The notes under the pieces are model-generated. The model did no database searches. It had not been told where the DNA came from and worked only from the letters and a program-made list of their open reading frames with translations. Of a stretch of DNA of 64,000 nucleotides, positions 1 through 7,246 are shown one piece after another. Location of the stretch: NCBI RefSeq assembly GCF_011326755.1, contig NZ_JAAOIE010000003.1:1-64000 (forward strand), written 5' to 3'. Origin of the DNA: Cochlodiniinecator piscidefendens. Its GTDB lineage: Bacteria > Pseudomonadota > Alphaproteobacteria > Rhodobacterales > Rhodobacteraceae. How positions within the stretch are numbered: the first letter of the stretch is position 1; the number at the start of each line of letters is the position of its first letter. A program made the position numbers and the translations under genes.

Positions 1-52
1 CGAAGGTGGCCGCACAGTCGGTTCTGGCGTTGTTTCCAAAATCGTAGAATAA
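1..52 (+). CDS. tuf: Elongation factor Tu, C-terminal end (partial)
   Basis: Only the last 16 codons and the TAA stop lie in the window; the first base belongs to the preceding codon. The readable tail is EGGRTVGSGVVSKIVE, which matches the conserved C-terminus of bacterial EF-Tu (usually EGGRTVGAGVVSKI-). EF-Tu delivers aminoacyl-tRNA to the ribosome as a GTP complex in the cytosol. The gene runs in from the left and is followed by a strong hairpin terminator. The short match is distinctive, so the call is fairly safe although most of the protein is out of view. Confidence 0.9.
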   Translation, partial: EGGRTVGSGVVSKIVE

Positions 53-95
53 GATCGTTCCCTTGGGCGGTAACGCCCAATACAACGACCTAAAC

Positions 96-123
96 AAAGG
101 CCCGCTCATAAAAGCGGGCCTTT
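96..123 (+). terminator. Rho-independent terminator of tuf
   Basis: An 11-bp perfect stem (AAAGGCCCGCT at 96-106 paired with AGCGGGCCTTT at 113-123) encloses a 6-nt loop and runs into a T-rich 3' arm. It lies 43 bases after the tuf stop. A smaller 7-bp hairpin (63-69 with 74-80, loop GTAA) precedes it. The structure is nearly symmetrical, so it may also stop minus-strand transcription from the small secreted-protein gene ending at 169. Confidence 0.85.
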
Positions 124-168
124 TGCGTGGGAAAATGATGCTTACCTTCAAAGTGTAAAGGTGCTGTG

Positions 169-426
169 TTATTCGAATAGCTGCCAAACAGTATGTCCGA
201 GAACTGCTCTTATCTGTTGACGTTTTCCCCCGTCTGGGCCTGAAAGATGAGCGATCAGGGTGATTTCAACTTTTTGTGCAGTGGTGAGGTCGTTGACGTT
301 GGCGTCGACGTTAAAAGCCCGCAGAGCGTGGGTTACGTTAGCGTCTAGCTGTGTTGCTGTTGTAGCACCTGCCGTGTGGGCGCTTAGGGTAAGGGATAGA
401 CCTAAGGTAAGTATAAGCTGTTTCAT
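169..426 (-). CDS. Small secreted protein of unknown function, paralogue of 564-827
   Basis: The product is 85 residues. Residues 1-20 form a signal peptide (Lys near the start, a hydrophobic Leu/Ser core, then Ala-rich AGA), so the mature form of about 65 residues should be periplasmic or secreted. A Shine-Dalgarno-like AGGAGA lies 6-11 bases before the start. The mature part aligns with the neighbouring gene at 564-827: both share the pattern AL-x-x-x-N-(10)-L-(14-16)-LSG-(x)-DGGxxQxIxxxL. No known domain was recognised. The pair probably arose by tandem duplication. Real gene likely because of signal peptide, ribosome site and paralogy; function unknown. Confidence 0.7.
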   Translation of the reverse strand: MKQLILTLGLSLTLSAHTAGATTATQLDANVTHALRAFNVDANVNDLTTAQKVEITLIAHLSGPDGGKRQQIRAVLGHTVWQLFE

Positions 427-514
427 TAAGTTTCTCCTATCGAGTACGTTAAGATAAATATGGAGTTTTGAAACCCAAATGCAAAGACTTCGACAAATTG
501 TTTATGTTAACGAA

Positions 515-541
515 AAAAGCTGCGCACCAGGCGCAGCTTTT
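515..541 (-). terminator. Rho-independent terminator for the 564-827 gene
   Basis: The stem AAAAGCTGCGC (515-525) pairs perfectly with GCGCAGCTTTT (531-541) around a 5-nt loop. On the minus strand the stem is followed by a run of six T. It lies 23 bases beyond the stop of the minus-strand gene at 564-827 and separates it from its paralogue. Confidence 0.8.
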
Positions 542-563
542 CTAAGCGTAGTACAGCGATAAC

Positions 564-827
564 TTACATGTGGCGATCAAGGATAACTTGGATCGCTTGC
601 TTCATGCCGCCGTCTTCGCCGTCACCTGACAGGATGAAGTGAATTTGCGCGATTTCGCCAAGAGAAAGGTCTTGGATGTGATCTGTTGGCAGGTTCATCT
701 GGTGGAGCGCATTAAAGATAGCACCGGTCAGCATGTTGTGTTCCATTTGCATTGCTGAAGCAGCAGGCGCAGTTACGCCAAGAGACAAAGTTGCAACAGT
801 TGCGATAGCGGTCAAAGTGCGTTTCAT
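564..827 (-). CDS. Small secreted protein of unknown function, paralogue of 169-426
   Basis: The product is 87 residues with a clear N-terminal signal peptide of about 25 residues ending in APAASA, the usual cleavage pattern. The mature part is methionine- and histidine-rich at its start (MQMEHNM) and contains LSGDGEDGGMKQAIQVIL, which matches LSGPDGGKRQQIRAVL in the downstream paralogue. AAGGAAAA precedes the ATG as ribosome site. It has its own terminator, so the two paralogues are separate transcripts. No characterised domain was recognised. Confidence 0.75.
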   Translation of the reverse strand: MKRTLTAIATVATLSLGVTAPAASAMQMEHNMLTGAIFNALHQMNLPTDHIQDLSLGEIAQIHFILSGDGEDGGMKQAIQVILDRHM

Positions 828-841
828 AGTTTTTCCTTTTT

Positions 842-855
842 AAAGTTTAAACTTT
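842..855. promoter_or_regulatory. Perfect 14-bp palindrome upstream of the secreted-protein gene
   Basis: AAAGTTTAAACTTT is a perfect palindrome starting 15 bases upstream of the minus-strand start at 827, inside the expected 5' leader. It could be a regulator site. An AT-rich palindrome of this length may also be chance, so the role is unproven. Confidence 0.3.
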
Positions 856-1315
856 CGGATGCTGGATTTTGATCCAACACCGACACCTTGGCGTGCTGAT
901 TGACCTAGGTAAAAACACGAAAAATCTCACAGATTTTCACCTATACGTCAGTTGACACCGCCGACCTGTGATCTGTCTGTGAAATGCACTGAATGACCCT
1001 GAAATATTTCATTTCAAGGTGCTGAATTTAAAAGATTAAGTGGGAGGGTGTGGATCACGGATTTGCTAGCGCAAGAAGTAAAATAGTTCGTGATAATGGT
1101 GAAGATTGCAAAGTTTGAAAATAGTATGCCTTATGAATAAATTGTGTTCGATCCGTGAGCGTGTTTTTTTCGAGTGTCCAGAGCGGCATCCGGGCTCATA
1201 CGGTTTATCTGGCGGTGTTTTGTATTAAACTGGATTCGTTCACCCGCCACTATGAGAGGCAAATGGGCCATAGATATTGCGGTTCCTGGCCCATTCACAA
1301 GTTGTCTAGCTAAAC
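856..1315. other. Non-coding stretch with no recognised feature
   Basis: About 460 bases between the small secreted-protein gene and the stop of the ATP-grasp-like gene. Short frames here have no ribosome site, signal or family resemblance. It presumably holds the promoter of the minus-strand gene at 564-827. No tRNA, repeat or convincing terminator was seen. Confidence 0.5.
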
Positions 1316-2581
1316 TTAAGCATGTGACCGATGGAGGCGAACATTTAGGCCGCCATCTGTTGATAGCTGTGGTTGCCTGACAGGCCGGGGACAATGCCCA
1401 AGCAGCATGTTTTCGAAAGCTTCAAAGATGTTTTGCATGTGGCGCTTTTTGTACGGGAATAGTATCTCACAATCCATGTCGTGAACAATTAACGCATTAT
1501 CTGCTTCAAAGATGATTAGGTTTCCTTCGGCATCTTCAGCGCAGTCGATGCCAAAATAGTCCAATCCGATTTTTGTTGAGAGGGCGTCAAATGCATGATG
1601 GTGGCGTTTCGCAAAATGCAGGTCAAAGGTATCCATAAAGTCAGCTTCGTTTTTTCGTTTTGACTCGGAGGCATGCATATTTGCGTTTAAGTACCAAAGA
1701 TCCCATTGGTCCGAGATTGCCATATGGCATGGGAACGCGTGCCCATCGATGAAAATGATCCGGTATTTTCTAAAATTTCCGTCTTGGGGAGAGGCATAAT
1801 TTATGAATTCAGAAATAAAGAATTCGCTTTCTTCTCGCTCAAGAAGGTAGGACTTTAGACAATCGCGTGTGTTGAGTTTCTTAAGGCCCCTGCCTGCGTG
1901 CGATCCGCAGGGCCGAATAAGGCAAGGATAGCCACCTATAGTGTCTATGCTGTCGATATCTGTGCTGACATCCAAGGTCTCTTCTAGCTGCAGTCGGGGT
2001 ACGCGACATGTTTGGGGGAAGCGTAATCCACCAATATTGGAAAAAGCGACAGGTAGCTTGTCTCGCTCCAGCGCAACAGGTGTATCGGGAAAGTTAACTG
2101 TCTTGGTCCCAGTTGTTTCTGTAAGGTTTCTGAGATTTTCAAAAAACACATCCGCGTTCGATGAATCCAACGATGCCGCGCAAAATGCGATATCATGAGG
2201 TGGGAGCGGATAAGGGTCTTTGACTTGAAAGTTAGGATAGTACGTAATGATTTCGAAGTCAGAGTTTTGAAGGAGAAACTCTATTGGTGTGTTATCGCCC
2301 ATCGGGCCAGCGTCGGCAAACACGAGCAATTTAGGCTGAGCGACCTTTCGGCGATTGGTGCTAAATGCACGGCGCTTTTCAAGGGCTTTGGCTTGCCAGG
2401 CTAATCCCCTTTCGCCATGGCCACTTAGTTGATCGATAACGGAAAGGTCCATAAATGCACCTTCAATATCTTTGTTCTGATTGCATTGACTAAGAAGTTG
2501 GGATCGCAAGGGATTTAAATCAGTCCCCTCGAATGCCATTTTTGTTAAGTTTGCTAGGCCTATTCTAACTTGAGGTTCCAT
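1316..2581 (-). CDS. ATP-grasp-like protein of unknown substrate
   Basis: The product is 421 residues. The N-terminal 90 residues look like an amphipathic helical region with no motif. From about residue 90 a pre-ATP-grasp-like domain starts (LLVFADAG, then NFPDTPVALERDK), followed by ATP-grasp-like features: GYPCLIRPCGSHAGRG near residue 230 resembles the nucleotide-binding Lys/Gly-rich loop, and DYFGIDCAEDAEGNLIIFEADN near residue 360 resembles the metal-binding segment ending in E-x-N. Such enzymes ligate a carboxylate to an amine using ATP, as in RimK or glutathione synthetase. Asn in the last motif fits metal binding, but the substrate cannot be deduced. The divergent neighbour is an ArsR regulator. 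The ATP-grasp assignment rests on motif resemblance only. Confidence 0.65.
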   Translation of the reverse strand: MEPQVRIGLANLTKMAFEGTDLNPLRSQLLSQCNQNKDIEGAFMDLSVIDQLSGHGERGLAWQAKALEKRRAFSTNRRKVAQPKLLVFADAGPMGDNTPIEFLLQNSDFEIITYYPNFQVKDPYPLPPHDIAFCAASLDSSNADVFFENLRNLTETTGTKTVNFPDTPVALERDKLPVAFSNIGGLRFPQTCRVPRLQLEETLDVSTDIDSIDTIGGYPCLIRPCGSHAGRGLKKLNTRDCLKSYLLEREESEFFISEFINYASPQDGNFRKYRIIFIDGHAFPCHMAISDQWDLWYLNANMHASESKRKNEADFMDTFDLHFAKRHHHAFDALSTKIGLDYFGIDCAEDAEGNLIIFEADNALIVHDMDCEILFPYKKRHMQNIFEAFENMLLGHCPRPVRQPQLSTDGGLNVRLHRSHA

Positions 2582-2749
2582 TCTGGCTCCAATCTGTGGT
2601 GTTATTCTGAAATGGCGCGCTTTTATTAAAATAACGTGGACTTTTTCTGGAACGGTGTTTGAGCTTTGAACATATCCCGCACAGTGGTTTCGATCGTGCT
2701 TGTGCAGAGCTTTGTTGAAAGGATACCCTCAATTCACGGGAGGTTTTTC

Positions 2750-3088
2750 ATGGAAATAGAAGATGCTGCAAAAGTCCTGAAGGAGTTGGGCCACGTGCAC
2801 CGTTTGCAAATTTTTAAAAGATTGGTGCGATCTGGGTTTGACGGGTTGCCAGTCGGGGTCCTGCGGGAAGATTTGGATATTCCAAACTCGTCAATGACCC
2901 ATCACGTTGCAAGCTTGTTGAAGGCGGGGCTTATTGTGCAAGAGAGAGAAGGGCGCGTTTTACGCTGTGTCCCTCAATATCAAAGATTATGGGACGTCAT
3001 AGGCTTTTTGCAGGACGAATGCTGTGCTGATCAGGGCGGGTATGTTGAGATTCCTAAATTTGCCTCTCCAGGTAAACTGACGGAGTAA
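2750..3088 (+). CDS. ArsR-family winged-helix regulator
   Basis: The product is 112 residues when started at the ATG at 2750, which has GGGAGG 7 bases upstream; a longer frame begins at 2666 but its extra N-terminus resembles nothing. Residues 5-75 form a winged helix: AAKVLKELGHVHRLQIFKRLV, then the recognition helix IPNSSMTHHVASLLKAGLI and wing EREGRVLRC. The pattern (KxLGHxxRLxI, SxxxxHxxxLxxAGLV) is typical of ArsR/SmtB proteins. No obvious ELCVC metal motif is present; a Cys pair occurs at the C-terminus (DECCAD). It lies 42 bases upstream of the conserved gene at 3131. Confidence 0.8.
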   Translation: MEIEDAAKVLKELGHVHRLQIFKRLVRSGFDGLPVGVLREDLDIPNSSMTHHVASLLKAGLIVQEREGRVLRCVPQYQRLWDVIGFLQDECCADQGGYVEIPKFASPGKLTE

Positions 3089-3130
3089 GTCTAGCAAATG
3101 TATAACCCCCTTTAAGAAAGATCCGTATTC

Positions 3131-3637
3131 ATGGCATCTGATCAGATCATCGTTGTTAATGACAAAATGCAGACGGAGTATCAATATCATCTGGAGGCGC
3201 CTGAGGGCGCCGACTTTGCAGAGGGTTTTACACCGTTTTATCCTCCGGCAAAAATGCTAGAGCTTGGCGTGTTTGAAGGAAAATACTGTAACGATTGCAG
3301 AGATGAGTTTCCCGACAACTGGTTTGACACTGCAAAGATGAGCGATGAAGCCGATGCTTCCGCCAATTATTTTGGTGTAAAAAGCAGGCAGCCGTTACAA
3401 ACTTGGTGCGAAAAAGGTTGGATATTCGGCCCTGATCCGCGTGGCTGGTTTCAATGGTATTGCAGGTATTTTTTAGGCCGCCGGATACCCGATATCGATG
3501 CAATACAGATAAAACGATGGCGGGCTTTTGCACGCCATGCGGGGCAAATTCGCGCGAATTGCGATCCGGGCGATGTATTCTGTCGCCCACGCCAAAGGCA
3601 GGCGCTTCTACAATGGTCATATGATCCGTTTATATGA
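3131..3637 (+). CDS. Conserved protein of unknown function (DPRGWFQWYCRY motif)
   Basis: The product is 168 residues, cytosolic (no signal or membrane segment). It is rich in aromatic residues and carries a strikingly conserved-looking core, SRQPLQTWCEKGWIFGPDP followed by RGWFQWYCRYFLGRR and IDAIQIKRW, near residues 78-128. I remember this core from uncharacterised proteins in bacteria and eukaryotes, but know no function. Cys residues (C53, C56, C92, C109 region) might bind metal. It follows the ArsR gene on the same strand and may be co-transcribed with it. AAGAAAGA precedes the start. Confidence 0.65.
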   Translation: MASDQIIVVNDKMQTEYQYHLEAPEGADFAEGFTPFYPPAKMLELGVFEGKYCNDCRDEFPDNWFDTAKMSDEADASANYFGVKSRQPLQTWCEKGWIFGPDPRGWFQWYCRYFLGRRIPDIDAIQIKRWRAFARHAGQIRANCDPGDVFCRPRQRQALLQWSYDPFI

Positions 3638-3731
3638 GGTGCAGGGTTTGCACGTGTTGAATGTGGCTGCGAAATATATTCGTTTTGCGGCGGAAAACAG
3701 GGTAACACTAGACGTATCACCCTGTTTGTTC

Positions 3732-4130
3732 TTATTCGGTATCGATGATCGCCATTGCGTCAATTTCGACCAGCAAACTTGGATCAGCAAGACCTTGGAC
3801 GACGACCCCAGTGGAGCAGTGATTGACGCCTTCAAACCATTGGTTAATCGCTTCGTATACCGGACCGCGATAGGACATATCCGTGACGTACACCGTCAAT
3901 TTACAGACATCTTGCAAGCTTCCACCGGCTTCTTCCATCCAGCGCTTGATGTTTTTGCAGGCTTGATCAGCTTGCGCGCCGGGATCGCCTTCACCAATGA
4001 GCGTCCCATCTAACAATGTCCCGACCTGACCTTGCATAAAGACGAAATCGCCTTTTGCGCGGATGGCTTTGGAGTAGGTTGCCTGCGCATGATAGCGCGT
4101 TTGGTATTTATGGATGTGTGTACGGCTCAT
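3732..4130 (-). CDS. RidA family (YjgF/YER057c/UK114) imine/enamine deaminase-like protein
   Basis: The product is 132 residues, the usual RidA size. RidA proteins form cytosolic trimers that hydrolyse reactive enamine/imine intermediates to ketones and ammonia. Family features seen are the early beta-strands ending in FMQGQVG, the helix DQACKNIKRWMEEAGGSLQDVCKLTVYVTDM and the closing DPSLLVEIDAMAIID. The classical Arg (R105 of RidA, in NCTRGxxxx) is replaced here by a different segment (VQGLADPS), so it belongs to a divergent subfamily and may lack standard activity. The start overlaps the amidase stop by 4 bases, so it is the last gene of the eight-gene operon. Confidence 0.88.
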   Translation of the reverse strand: MSRTHIHKYQTRYHAQATYSKAIRAKGDFVFMQGQVGTLLDGTLIGEGDPGAQADQACKNIKRWMEEAGGSLQDVCKLTVYVTDMSYRGPVYEAINQWFEGVNHCSTGVVVQGLADPSLLVEIDAMAIIDTE

Positions 4131-5434
4131 GTGAGTTTCCTTTTATTCTGAGATTGAAAAATATTTTGGAGCCACTCGGCAACTGCCAATAGTTTGGCAT
4201 CATGCCCGCGCTTGGCGATAAGTTGGATACCTGTCGGTAGCCCGTTTGGGCCGGTTAAAAAGGGGAGAGCAACAGTTGGAACCTGTAATAAATTCCACAT
4301 TCGGCTGTATAGCGGATCACCTGTTGCGCCTAACCCCGCAGGTGCTTCGCCTGGGGCCGAGGGTGCGAGGAGCACATCACAGTCCCCCATAACAGCCTCA
4401 AGCATTGCATAGCTGCGTTCGCGTTGACTAAGCGCTCTTTGGTATTCGGTATCACTGACGTTTCGTCCGTCTTCGATCAGTGCGGCAAATTGGGGGCTCA
4501 GCTGATCCTGCTGGGCGCTGTACTCGCATATGCGTGTGCGCGCAGTTTCATATGCCATGACCGTGATCTGTGCTTGGGTGAGATTTGTGAAACTGGGTGG
4601 CGTGCTTACGTCGCCCGTGTTGGCGCCTGTCGCCGTTATGGCCCCCATTGCCGTTGTGCAAACGTTGCGCATTTCGATACTGCCATCCCACCAATTTGGG
4701 CCGCGCATTAAGCCGACACATGGTAAGGAGTCTTCGTCGATTTCAGGGAGAGAAGTAGCTAAATCTCCCATTAACACCTCTCGGCACAGGCTAAGGTCAG
4801 GCACGGTGCGAGCCAAAACGCCTAGGGTATCTAGGCTGTGCGACAGGCCCATCACACCTTGAAGGTTAAACCCACCCGTTGTTGGGCGGAATGCTGATAT
4901 GCCGCAATACGCAGCTGGGCGGATCAGAGAGGCGGCTGTTTGCGACCCAAAGGCCAGTGGTACCATATGATCAGCAACTGCCGCAGCAGAGCCACTGGAT
5001 GAGCCGCCGGGAGTGTGCCCGGTGTTATGAGGATTGGCGGTCTTCCCCGGCTGGAAATAAGCGAACTCTGTAGTGACTGTTTTTCCAATGGGGATGGCCC
5101 CCGCAGCAATAAAGGCTTCAACGCAGGATGCATTGCGTTCTGGCTTGCGGTTTTCGTAAATTGGGCTGCCCCAGCGTGTCGGCATGTCGTCGGTATCAAT
5201 AATGTCCTTAACGGCAAAGGGCACGCCAAACAGCGCGCCCTTTGGAGGAAGGTCATCCAATGCTTTCGCGCGTTCCATTGCGCGATCAGCTTCTAGATGG
5301 ATAAATGCCCCGATTTCCGGTTCCCGTGTTTTAATACGGTTCAGGCACGCCGCCATTACCTCTGACGGCGTTACGATGCCTTTTCGGATTTGCGCTACTA
5401 TTTCAACCGCTGACAGCGTGTTTAGTTCAGCCAT
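4127..5434 (-). CDS. Amidase-signature hydrolase
   Basis: The product is 435 residues. It hydrolyses an amide or carbamoyl C-N bond in the cytosol; the family includes GatA, AtzF/AtzE and fatty-acid amide hydrolase. The Ser-cisSer-Lys triad is visible as K76 (GVPFAVKD), S145 (GGSSSGSAA) and S169 (GSQTAASLIRP). The normally Gly-Gly part of the last motif is Ala-Ala, a small departure. It overlaps the upstream DUF1116 gene by 8 bases and the downstream RidA gene by 4, implying translational coupling. A pathway hydrolase for a ring-opened amide or ureido product is the likely role; the substrate is unknown. Confidence 0.88.
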   Translation of the reverse strand: MAELNTLSAVEIVAQIRKGIVTPSEVMAACLNRIKTREPEIGAFIHLEADRAMERAKALDDLPPKGALFGVPFAVKDIIDTDDMPTRWGSPIYENRKPERNASCVEAFIAAGAIPIGKTVTTEFAYFQPGKTANPHNTGHTPGGSSSGSAAAVADHMVPLAFGSQTAASLIRPAAYCGISAFRPTTGGFNLQGVMGLSHSLDTLGVLARTVPDLSLCREVLMGDLATSLPEIDEDSLPCVGLMRGPNWWDGSIEMRNVCTTAMGAITATGANTGDVSTPPSFTNLTQAQITVMAYETARTRICEYSAQQDQLSPQFAALIEDGRNVSDTEYQRALSQRERSYAMLEAVMGDCDVLLAPSAPGEAPAGLGATGDPLYSRMWNLLQVPTVALPFLTGPNGLPTGIQLIAKRGHDAKLLAVAEWLQNIFQSQNKRKLT

Positions 5435-6623
5435 TCTCTAACGCTCCGAGCGCTTCTCTAAAGGGGCTAACGGGCATATCATAAATACCGCCGCCCAATC
5501 GGCCAGCCTCGCCCAATCGATCCAAAATACCCAGACTGATCATCGGCCCGTTGCCAAGCGTCACCGCCGCACGTGCGGTGGAGCCCAATTTCAGATCAAG
5601 TGCGCGGAAGTAGGGATGCGCACCCACTGACAGACCAGAAGCCCTTGCCGTCGCATCATCGGGAAGGTTGCCTGCGATCATTGCCTTTTGCTCAGGGTTC
5701 AACTCAATCGACATAGCCCCAAGGCCAAAGGCATCTACGACGGCGCTATCCCCGATGGCCCCGAGGGCACGATCAGTTGGTAAATCAACATCAAAATCCC
5801 CTTTGGGAGCGTCCGCAGTTACTGTGAACCATTGACCAGGAAGGCCAGAGACTTGGATCGCTGTTTCAGCGCCATTACCCCCTGCTGCGGTGATAAAGCT
5901 TGATCCGTTGATCCCTTCGGCCAGTTTCATCATGCATTTGGTGGCAGCCATCCAAAGGTTCAAAAACAAACTGGGAGAACCATGCATGAACTGCAATGCA
6001 TCTTCGTCGGTGATCCCGCCGGGTGTACGATCAATGAGTTCCGCCGCAAGCGCTGCGCCAGCAACGGGAGTGCGACCGTGACAATCATCGCCACCCGCCA
6101 AACCAACCGCTGCCAAAGGCACAAGCGCAATGCCTTCGGCGATGCCCGATTGCAAAACGTCAACAAACCGCGTGTTCAGCCAGCGGATGTGTTCAAGCAC
6201 CGCTTCGGAACGCAAGCCAAGACGCATTGCCGGACGGTTGCCACCGTTCACAGGGGCGTAAACCCGTTGTGCTCCGCGCCATGCATCATAGACCGTGTGC
6301 AGAGGCATAGACGCACTAACCACAGCGGCCAGTGGGGTAACAACATCATGGTCTTGGGCGGGCTTGAGAATGATTTCGCCTGCCATGATCATTGCTTCTG
6401 CTTGGTCAAAATCTTTAGCAATGCCTTCATAAACCGCTGCAACACAGGCCGAGTTTAAGATTGGTTTTGTAACCAAATCAGGACTGCCAAAGGCCGGGCC
6501 AGCATGTAGCAATACATTCCGCTCCAACCCAAAGGCATCATTGGCGGTGTTGAACCGGTTCCAGACCGGTTGTGTGACCATCGCTTTGTCAAAGGCCAGT
6601 TGATCAGCAGGGTGCAGTGTCAT
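5427..6623 (-). CDS. DUF1116 protein, AllG/YlbE-like
   Basis: The product is 398 residues from the ATG at 6623, chosen because it forms an ATGA overlap with the stop of the upstream gene. It matches E. coli YlbE (AllG) along its length: LLHAGP near residue 40, VYEGIAKDFDQAEAM, GEIILKPAQDHDVVTPLA with VSASMP, GDDCHGR, SLFLNLWMAATK, GINGSS, ETAIQVSG and IGDSAVVDAFGLGA. AllG is one of three proteins (with FdrA/AllF and AllH) of the oxamate carbamoyltransferase of allantoin breakdown. Neither partner is in this window; instead two unrelated-looking paralogues sit directly upstream. A transfer or cleavage of a carbamoyl-like group is an inference from the family. Confidence 0.85.
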   Translation of the reverse strand: MTLHPADQLAFDKAMVTQPVWNRFNTANDAFGLERNVLLHAGPAFGSPDLVTKPILNSACVAAVYEGIAKDFDQAEAMIMAGEIILKPAQDHDVVTPLAAVVSASMPLHTVYDAWRGAQRVYAPVNGGNRPAMRLGLRSEAVLEHIRWLNTRFVDVLQSGIAEGIALVPLAAVGLAGGDDCHGRTPVAGAALAAELIDRTPGGITDEDALQFMHGSPSLFLNLWMAATKCMMKLAEGINGSSFITAAGGNGAETAIQVSGLPGQWFTVTADAPKGDFDVDLPTDRALGAIGDSAVVDAFGLGAMSIELNPEQKAMIAGNLPDDATARASGLSVGAHPYFRALDLKLGSTARAAVTLGNGPMISLGILDRLGEAGRLGGGIYDMPVSPFREALGALENG

Positions 6624-7246
6624 GATACCTCCGGTGGAATAACCCATGTTTCAGAGAAGTATAAGAAAGCAGTAGTGGTTTCAAAGCCTGCTTGCACGCG
6701 TTCGCCAACTTCACCGGGTAAGCTATGACCGTTCACGACAATCTGCGCAGATTTGGCAGGCACTAATAGGGTAAACATTGTATGTTCGCCCGTTCCAACC
6801 TGATCGGGGGTGAGTTCCAAAGCCTTGGGCGGCTCTAAATCTTCCCACACCAATTCAATACACAGACCTTCGCCGGTGATTGTTTCAGTGTAGCGATGCG
6901 ACATCGGATCACCGCTTGTACGCACAGTTTGAACAGATTTAATCGGGAGATCAGCAAAAGCAGGGGCATTGGCAAATGCGCCCAGTTTGCCGATGAAATT
7001 CACCTTGAGATATTCCGCCAGAGCAACATTGTCAGTCATCATGACGTTTGGCGCGGTTTTGGTGCCCTCAACAGCATCTGGTGTACCGTACAGTAAAAAC
7101 ACTTGGCCTTGACCAACGGGCGACCATGCCACACGGAAAAACAGCGCCATTGCAGCAAAGCTGCCATCAGCATTCTTTAGCAAGATACCGGGGTTTTCGC
7201 CGGTCCAGTCAACAACGCCGGGGGTGATAGGTTCTGAAAGTGGCAT
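6620..7246 (-). CDS. Unknown protein, tandem paralogue A
   Basis: The product is 208 residues from the ATG at 7246, which overlaps the upstream TAA by one base (TAATG). It aligns along its whole length with the next gene upstream: shared segments are VDW-[ST]-GENPGI-x-LK, ALFFRVA-x-SP-x-G-x-G, P-x-x-[IM]-MTDN, RY-[ST]-ET-[IL]-x-G, P-x-x-[VL]-[EL]-[VL]-T, VNG-x-x-LPG and the C-terminal FSETWV-x-P. No signal peptide, membrane segment or known domain was recognised. The equal size, tandem order and embedding between DUF1116 and Rieske genes suggest a heterodimer, perhaps standing in for FdrA/AllH as partner of the AllG-like protein. That role is inference. Confidence 0.8.
   Translation of the reverse strand: MPLSEPITPGVVDWTGENPGILLKNADGSFAAMALFFRVAWSPVGQGQVFLLYGTPDAVEGTKTAPNVMMTDNVALAEYLKVNFIGKLGAFANAPAFADLPIKSVQTVRTSGDPMSHRYTETITGEGLCIELVWEDLEPPKALELTPDQVGTGEHTMFTLLVPAKSAQIVVNGHSLPGEVGERVQAGFETTTAFLYFSETWVIPPEVS

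Noticed and set aside
1131-1394. Short frames on both strands at 1131-1394 as extra genes
   Set aside because: No ribosome site, no family resemblance and they overlap the 3' end of the ATP-grasp-like gene.
3528-4013. Plus-strand open frame of 161 codons between 3528 and 4013
   Set aside because: It overlaps the end of the conserved gene at 3131 and lies antisense to the RidA gene, which has clear family features.
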